From: Xanthobacter sp. YC-JY1 | GTDB lineage: Bacteria; Pseudomonadota; Alphaproteobacteria; Rhizobiales; Xanthobacteraceae | Assembly (NCBI RefSeq): GCF_021730305.1 | Contig: NZ_CP032674.1 | Location: 2,031,001-2,095,000 of the forward strand | Reading direction: 5' to 3' | Length of the DNA stretch: 64,000 nt | Shown here: piece by piece, positions 60,058 to 64,000 of the stretch | How the letters are laid out: each line of letters opens with the position of its first letter | How positions within the stretch are numbered: position 1 is the stretch's first letter | Made by a program: the position numbers and the translations under genes | Notes under the pieces: model-generated | The model's input: only the letters and a program-made list of their open reading frames with translations | The model's database searches: none | What the model was told of the DNA's origin: nothing

Positions 60058-60092
60058 AAAATGCCCCGGCCGGTGCCGGGGCATTTTCTTTT
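60058..60092 (+). terminator. Rho-independent terminator after the export gene
   Basis: AAAATGCCCCGGC (60058-60070) pairs with GCCGGGGCATTTT (60075-60087), running into CTTTTT. It lies 44 bases past the stop codon. Confidence 0.9.
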
Positions 60093-60124
60093 TGCGGCGT
60101 GACCATTTTCTTTTGCGGCGTGAC
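60082..60124. repeat. Tandem 22/21-bp direct repeat overlapping the terminator tail
   Basis: The unit CATTTT...GCGGCGTGAC occurs at 60082-60103 and again immediately at 60104-60124, differing by a single T in the T-run. The first copy includes the right arm and T-tract of the terminator, so this looks like a recent duplication by slippage. Confidence 0.8.
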
Positions 60125-60239
60125 TTGGCGGGAGGCGCTCGGCCGGCAATTTTGCGTCGCGTCGCGCGGGCGCGCTATGTTTCGGTCCCGAAGGGCGAAA
60201 TGGCCCCGCGACATACCGCGTTGGAAGGGTGAGGGCGCG

Positions 60240-61412
60240 ATGTTCATTGCCTTCTTCGAGGCGCTCAAGGCCGCAGGCGTGCCGGTCTCGGTGCGGGAAT
60301 ATCTCACCCTCATGGAGGCCATGGACCGCGACGTGGCCGGCCGGCAGGTGGATGCCTTCTACTATCTCGCCCGCGCGAGCCTCGTGAAGGACGAGCGCCA
60401 CCTCGACCGCTTCGACCAGGTGTTCGGCCGCTGCTTCAAGGGGCTAGAGCAGGCGCTGGGCGAGGAGGGGCATTCCATCCCCGAGGACTGGCTGCGCAAG
60501 CTGGCCGAGAAGCACCTGACCGACGAGGAAAAGGCGCAGATCGAGGCCATGGGCGGCCTCGACAAGCTCATGGAGACGCTCAAGAAGCGACTCGAGGAGC
60601 AGAAGGGGCGCCATCAGGGCGGCTCCAAATGGATCGGCACGGCCGGCACCTCCCCCTTCGGTGCCTACGGCTACAATCCCGAGGGCGTGCGCATCGGCCA
60701 GGACGGCAACCGCAATTTCCGCGCGGTGAAGGTGTGGGACAAGCGCGAGTTCAAGGACCTCGACGACGGGGTGGAGCTGGGCACCCGCAACATCAAGGTC
60801 GCCCTGCGCCGGCTGCGCAAGTTCGCCCGCATCGGCGCGCCCGACGAACTGGATCTCGACGGCACCATCCGGGAAACCGCCCGCCAGGGCTATCTCGACG
60901 TGAAGCTGCGGCCGGAGCGGCGCAATGCGGTGAAGGTGCTGCTGTTCCTCGACGTGGGCGGCTCCATGGATTGGCACGTGGAGCAGGTGGAGGAGCTGTT
61001 CTCCGCCGCGCGCATGGAGTTCAAGCACCTCGAGCACTTCTATTTCCACAACTGCGTCTATGAGAGCGTGTGGAAATCCAATGCCCGCCGGGCTTCCGAG
61101 CGCATTCCCCTGTTCGACGTGCTCCACACCTACGGCCACGACTACAAGCTGATCTTCGTCGGCGATGCCTCCATGAGCCCCTACGAGATCACGTTCGCCA
61201 ACGGCTCGGTGGAGCACAACAATGCCGAGCCGGGGAAGCTGTGGCTCGAACGCCTGCTCACCACCTATCCCAAGGCGGTCTGGCTGAACCCGGTGCCAGA
61301 GCCGCACTGGGGCTATACGGAATCCATCCGCCTCGTGCGCCACATCCTGGAAGGGCGCATGTTCCCCCTCACTGTGAAAGGCATCGACTCCGCCATGCGG
61401 GAGCTGACGTGA
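60240..61412 (+). CDS. VWA domain-containing CoxE-like protein
   Basis: 390 aa, ATG 60240 with GGAAGGGTGAGGG upstream. N-terminal helical region (MFIAFFEALKAAGVPVSVRE, MEAMDRDVAGRQVDAFYYLA), then a linker with SKWIGTAGTSPFGAYGYNPE. A CoxE-type von Willebrand A domain follows from about 235, with MIDAS residues DxGxS in FLDVGGSMD and a later Asp in FVGDASM. CoxE-like proteins work with a MoxR-family AAA+ ATPase in metal-centre maturation or protein remodelling. The ATPase gene is not adjacent here. It overlaps the next gene by 4 bp (GTGA). Confidence 0.87.
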   Translation: MFIAFFEALKAAGVPVSVREYLTLMEAMDRDVAGRQVDAFYYLARASLVKDERHLDRFDQVFGRCFKGLEQALGEEGHSIPEDWLRKLAEKHLTDEEKAQIEAMGGLDKLMETLKKRLEEQKGRHQGGSKWIGTAGTSPFGAYGYNPEGVRIGQDGNRNFRAVKVWDKREFKDLDDGVELGTRNIKVALRRLRKFARIGAPDELDLDGTIRETARQGYLDVKLRPERRNAVKVLLFLDVGGSMDWHVEQVEELFSAARMEFKHLEHFYFHNCVYESVWKSNARRASERIPLFDVLHTYGHDYKLIFVGDASMSPYEITFANGSVEHNNAEPGKLWLERLLTTYPKAVWLNPVPEPHWGYTESIRLVRHILEGRMFPLTVKGIDSAMRELT

Positions 61413-61993
61413 CGGCCACTTCTCCCGCGGGACCGATCAGTTATTCGCATCTGCCCCGCCTCGGCGGCGCGGGAGTGCGGCTGGAGCTGGACCGGGTGGC
61501 GCTCGCCTGGAGCATCGGCCCGCGCGAGGGCCGGCTGCCGTTGGCGGACATCACATCGGTGCAACTGCGCTTCCTGCCGGCCAAGTTCGCCGCGCCCAGC
61601 TTCGAGATGGAGATCGCCGGGCGCGATGGCACGCGTCTGAAAGCGGGCTCTGCCTCGCGCATCTCGCTCACCGGTGTGCGCGACCAGCGGGAGGATTATG
61701 CGGCGTTCGTCCGGGCTCTGCACCGGGCGCTCGCCAACACGGCCGCGCGGCCCCGCTGCCGCGGCGGCTATGCGCCGTTCCGCTTCTGGATGATGGTCGC
61801 GGCGGGCCTTGCTGCGCTCGCCGGCCTGCTTGCGGTCTTCGGCTTCGCCATCTGGCAGCAGGAATGGGCCTTTGCCCTGTTCCTCGGTGCGCTGGGGGCG
61901 TTCGTGGTATGGCCCACCGCCGAGATGATCTGGCGCAACCGGCCCGTCACCTACACGCCCGAGGCCCTGCCGCGTCACCTATTGCCGGCGTGA
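61409..61993 (+). CDS. Membrane protein of unknown function coupled to the VWA gene
   Basis: 194 aa from GTG 61409, start fixed by overlap with the VWA stop. An N-terminal soluble part (about 1-125) has a beta-rich look: VALAWSIGPREGRLPLADIT, QLRFLPAKFAAPSFEMEIAG. Two hydrophobic helices follow at about 128-150 (FRFWMMVAAGLAALAGLLAV) and 155-175 (WAFALFLGALGAFVVWPTAE). I do not recognise a named family. Coupling suggests it works with the VWA protein. Its last 15 bases overlap the convergent YcjF-like gene. Confidence 0.75.
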   Translation: MTATSPAGPISYSHLPRLGGAGVRLELDRVALAWSIGPREGRLPLADITSVQLRFLPAKFAAPSFEMEIAGRDGTRLKAGSASRISLTGVRDQREDYAAFVRALHRALANTAARPRCRGGYAPFRFWMMVAAGLAALAGLLAVFGFAIWQQEWAFALFLGALGAFVVWPTAEMIWRNRPVTYTPEALPRHLLPA

Positions 61994-62986
61994 GGCCACC
62001 GTTTCCTCTTCCTCGGCCTTGCGCATCAGCCCGGTGGCCACATCCGAGAGGCGCGGGGCGGGCAGGGCGGTGAAGGGCAGCGGCCGTGTCACCGCGATGG
62101 CGGCAAGGCCGAGCCGGGCCGTGAGCAGTCCGTTCACCACGCCCTCGCCCAGCCGGGCGGAGAGCCGCGCGGCCAGACCCTGGCCGACGATCTGCTGCAC
62201 CAGCGTATCGCCCGCCGCCATGCCGCCGGTGACGGCGAGATGCCCGAGCACATGGCGCACGAGGCGGAAGGTGCCGAGCGTGCCCGGACGCCCGCCATAG
62301 AGATAGGCGAGGCGGCGCATCAGCGTCACCGCGCTGTAGAGCACGAAGGCGAGGTCCACCGCCGCGCGGGGCGACACCGCGGTGACGACGGAGACGTTGC
62401 GAGCGGCGTCCGACACCATCTGCCGTGCCTGCGCATCCAGCGAGGGCAGCAACGTGCGCTCGGCGAGGCGCACGAGGTCGGCACCGTCGATGATGCCGGA
62501 GAGATGGCCTTCCAGATCCATGCGCGCCCGCGCGAGGGTGGGGGCGTGGGAGGACAGCTTCAGCACGTCCTTGACCACGCCTCCGGCGAGCGGCCGGTCA
62601 TCCTCGGCCAAGGCGCGCTCGGCGCGGTCGCGGATGTCGTCGAGGCGGGCCAGCCGCGAGAGCCCCGCCACCTCGCGCGCGATGATCAGCATGGCGGCGA
62701 TGAGAAGTAGCGCGGTGACGCCGATGCCCACCCAGCCGAGCCACGGCGCGCGGGCGTAGAGGTCTTCGACCAGCTTGCTGAGCCCCACATAGGCGGCAAG
62801 GCTCAGCACGCCCCCGAGGGCGGACCAGAACAGCCCGGCAAGGGACAGGCCCCAGCCGCGCTTCGGCGGCACCGGAACGGGCAGAGCGGCTTCCACCTCG
62901 GCCATTTCGGGCGGCGCCAGGGTGATGTTCGCCTCGTCGAGGCGGAACACCTGCGGCCGCCGGGGGGAATTGCGCTCGTCGCTCAT
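61979..62986 (-). CDS. YcjF/DUF697 (TIGR01620) family membrane protein
   Basis: 335 aa from ATG 62986. The N-terminus is Pro-rich and charged (MSDERNSPRRPQVFRLDEAN). Two transmembrane helices at about 45-70 and 80-100 follow, then a helical domain with DDIRDRAERALAEDDRPLAG and a DUF697 tail (DLAFVLYSAVTLMRRLAYLY, GMAAGDTLVQQIVGQGLAAR). In many Proteobacteria this gene sits next to ycjX, a GTPase-like stress protein, but ycjX is not adjacent here. Function is unknown. Confidence 0.87.
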   Translation of the reverse strand: MSDERNSPRRPQVFRLDEANITLAPPEMAEVEAALPVPVPPKRGWGLSLAGLFWSALGGVLSLAAYVGLSKLVEDLYARAPWLGWVGIGVTALLLIAAMLIIAREVAGLSRLARLDDIRDRAERALAEDDRPLAGGVVKDVLKLSSHAPTLARARMDLEGHLSGIIDGADLVRLAERTLLPSLDAQARQMVSDAARNVSVVTAVSPRAAVDLAFVLYSAVTLMRRLAYLYGGRPGTLGTFRLVRHVLGHLAVTGGMAAGDTLVQQIVGQGLAARLSARLGEGVVNGLLTARLGLAAIAVTRPLPFTALPAPRLSDVATGLMRKAEEEETVASRRQ

Positions 62987-63168
62987 GGTGCTGAGATGTC
63001 CCCGAATTGCGGCGTCCGCAAGGGCCGGGCGCGCGCGCCAACCGCGCAGGGCGCCGCTCACAAGCCGGCGAGCGCGGCGAAGTGTGGCTTGCCCCGGCCG
63101 GCGCGGGGCTCCAATAGGGGCGCAAAGAGGGGCGTTCCCGTCCACCAGAAGAGAGCCGCGACCCAAGA

Positions 63169-63900
63169 ATGGCCGACGTGACCCTGCCTGCCGCCTTCCT
63201 CGCCGGCCTCGCAAGCTTCGTTTCCCCCTGCGTCCTGCCTCTGGTGCCGCCTTATCTGTGCTTTCTCGGCGGCAGCACGCTGGAAGACCTCGCCGGCGCC
63301 GAGCCGGTGAAGGAGGTGGAGCGGCGCGCGCTGGTCGGGGCGGCGCTGTTCGTCTCGGGCTTCAGCGTGGTGTTCGTGGCGCTGGGGGCGGGCGCCTCGG
63401 CCATCGGCGATGTGCTCCGTGCGCATCTCGACGTGCTGTCGATCATCGCCGGGCTCGCCATCATCGTCATGGGGCTCAACTTCCTCGGCGTGTTCCGCAT
63501 CCATCTGCTGCACCGCACGGCGCGGCCGCATGTGCAAGCGCCGGCAGGATTGTGGGGCGCCTTCGTGATGGGCCTCGCCTTCGCCTTCGGCTGGACGCCG
63601 TGCCTCGGCCCGGTGCTGGGCGCCATCCTCGCGGTGGCGGGATCGGAGGCGACGGTCTCCAAGGGCGCGGGCCTGCTCGCCGTCTATTCGCTGGGACTCG
63701 GCGTGCCCTTCCTGGCGGCGGCGTTCGCCGTGCGGCCGTTCCTGCGCGGCCTCGTCCATATGCGCAAGATGCTGCCGGTGGTGGAGAAGGCCATGGGCGC
63801 GCTGCTGGTGCTCACCGGCATTGCCTTCATGTCCGGCTGGATCGCCCATGTGAGCTACTGGCTGATCGAGACCTTCCCCTCGCTGTCCACCATCGGCTGA
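63169..63900 (+). CDS. ccdA: Cytochrome c biogenesis / thiol-disulfide transporter CcdA
   Basis: 243 aa with six predicted transmembrane helices. The two CcdA cysteines are in place: FVSPCVLPLVPPYL in helix 1 and GWTPCLGPVLGA in helix 4, each next to Pro. CcdA moves electrons from cytoplasmic thioredoxin to periplasmic thiol proteins used in cytochrome c maturation. It is divergent from the YcjF-like gene across 182 bp. The last 100 bases of the window (63901-64000) show no gene. Confidence 0.93.
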   Translation: MADVTLPAAFLAGLASFVSPCVLPLVPPYLCFLGGSTLEDLAGAEPVKEVERRALVGAALFVSGFSVVFVALGAGASAIGDVLRAHLDVLSIIAGLAIIVMGLNFLGVFRIHLLHRTARPHVQAPAGLWGAFVMGLAFAFGWTPCLGPVLGAILAVAGSEATVSKGAGLLAVYSLGLGVPFLAAAFAVRPFLRGLVHMRKMLPVVEKAMGALLVLTGIAFMSGWIAHVSYWLIETFPSLSTIG

Positions 63901-64000
63901 GGAGATTGCGCGTTGGCGGGGCTTCCGGGATACTCCGCGCCCCGAACCCTTCCTCGCGCGCCGGCGCAATGCCGGATCATCCCGCGCACGCCCGCAAGCC

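Noticed and set aside
1-64000. CRISPR arrays, insertion sequences, prophage or rRNA genes
   Set aside because: No regularly spaced repeats, transposase, integrase, phage structural gene or rRNA sequence was seen.

Overview
The window is a gene-dense, high-GC (roughly two-thirds G+C) piece of an alphaproteobacterial chromosome. The gene set points to the Rhizobiales, possibly a Xanthobacteraceae-like genus: Irr-type iron control elements (ICE) ahead of bacterioferritin and Bfd, two Phasin_2 proteins, an IalB-family protein, aerobic-type late cobalamin genes (cobP/O/Q/D), LPS heptose genes, and an N-methylglutamate (NMG) route for methylamine. The genus is inference. No integrase, transposase, phage gene or CRISPR array was seen, so this looks like ordinary chromosome with some accessory cassettes.

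Layout. 0-1.5 kb: a Gly/Pro-rich secreted protein (cut by the left edge) coupled to a DUF2092 protein. 1.8-6.1 kb: a zinc operon reading leftwards: a small His-rich tail-anchored protein, znuC, znuB, znuA, then a His-rich CobW/G3E GTPase, with a candidate Zur operator in front and a terminator behind. 6.2-9.3 kb: allophanate hydrolase, a small membrane protein and purU. 9.4-15.7 kb: a heterotetrameric sarcosine-oxidase-type flavoenzyme (B, D, A, G order) with a divergent LysR regulator. 15.9-18.1 kb: a Cys-repeat periplasmic protein, an OmpA-family protein and two tandem exported cupins. 18.2-23.4 kb: gmaS, mgsC, mgsB, mgsA and an XRE-cupin regulator. Together with the oxidase and PurU this can make a complete methylamine pathway: GmaS makes gamma-glutamylmethylamide, MgsABC makes N-methylglutamate, the SoxBDAG/Mgd-type enzyme oxidises it to glutamate plus a THF-bound C1 unit, and PurU can release formate.

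23.8-28.4 kb: tRNA-Phe(GAA), a B12-binding radical SAM protein, an SGNH hydrolase, and an esterase/ring-cleaving dioxygenase pair resembling the MhqD/MhqO hydroquinone system. 28.8-32.4 kb: a TPR plus outer-membrane-barrel protein, a FecR-domain exported protein with a Gly-rich tail, and a UGT-like glycosyltransferase. 32.6-39.1 kb: an NMT1/THI5-type ABC importer in one operon with xanthine dehydrogenase xdhAB. 39.3-48.5 kb: an IalB protein, AsmA, an iron ABC transporter without its ATPase, bfr and bfd, and a PAS protein with a degenerate kinase module. 48.7-49.9 kb: two phasins. 50.0-53.2 kb: heptosyltransferases and HldD. 53.2-54.0 kb: a non-coding gap with a striking AT-rich island. 54.0-57.6 kb: cobP, cobO, cobQ and convergent cobD. 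57.8-64 kb: a PPP phosphatase, a Wza-type polysaccharide export lipoprotein, a CoxE-like VWA protein with a membrane partner, a YcjF-family protein and CcdA.

The most promising under-described items are the small His-rich tail-anchored gene leading the zinc operon, the terminator plus Shine-Dalgarno-overlapping dyad that separates gmaS from mgsABC, the barrel/FecR pair, the kinase-like protein lacking its phospho-acceptor His, a 32-bp perfect palindrome beside tRNA-Phe, and the AT-rich island before the cobalamin genes.
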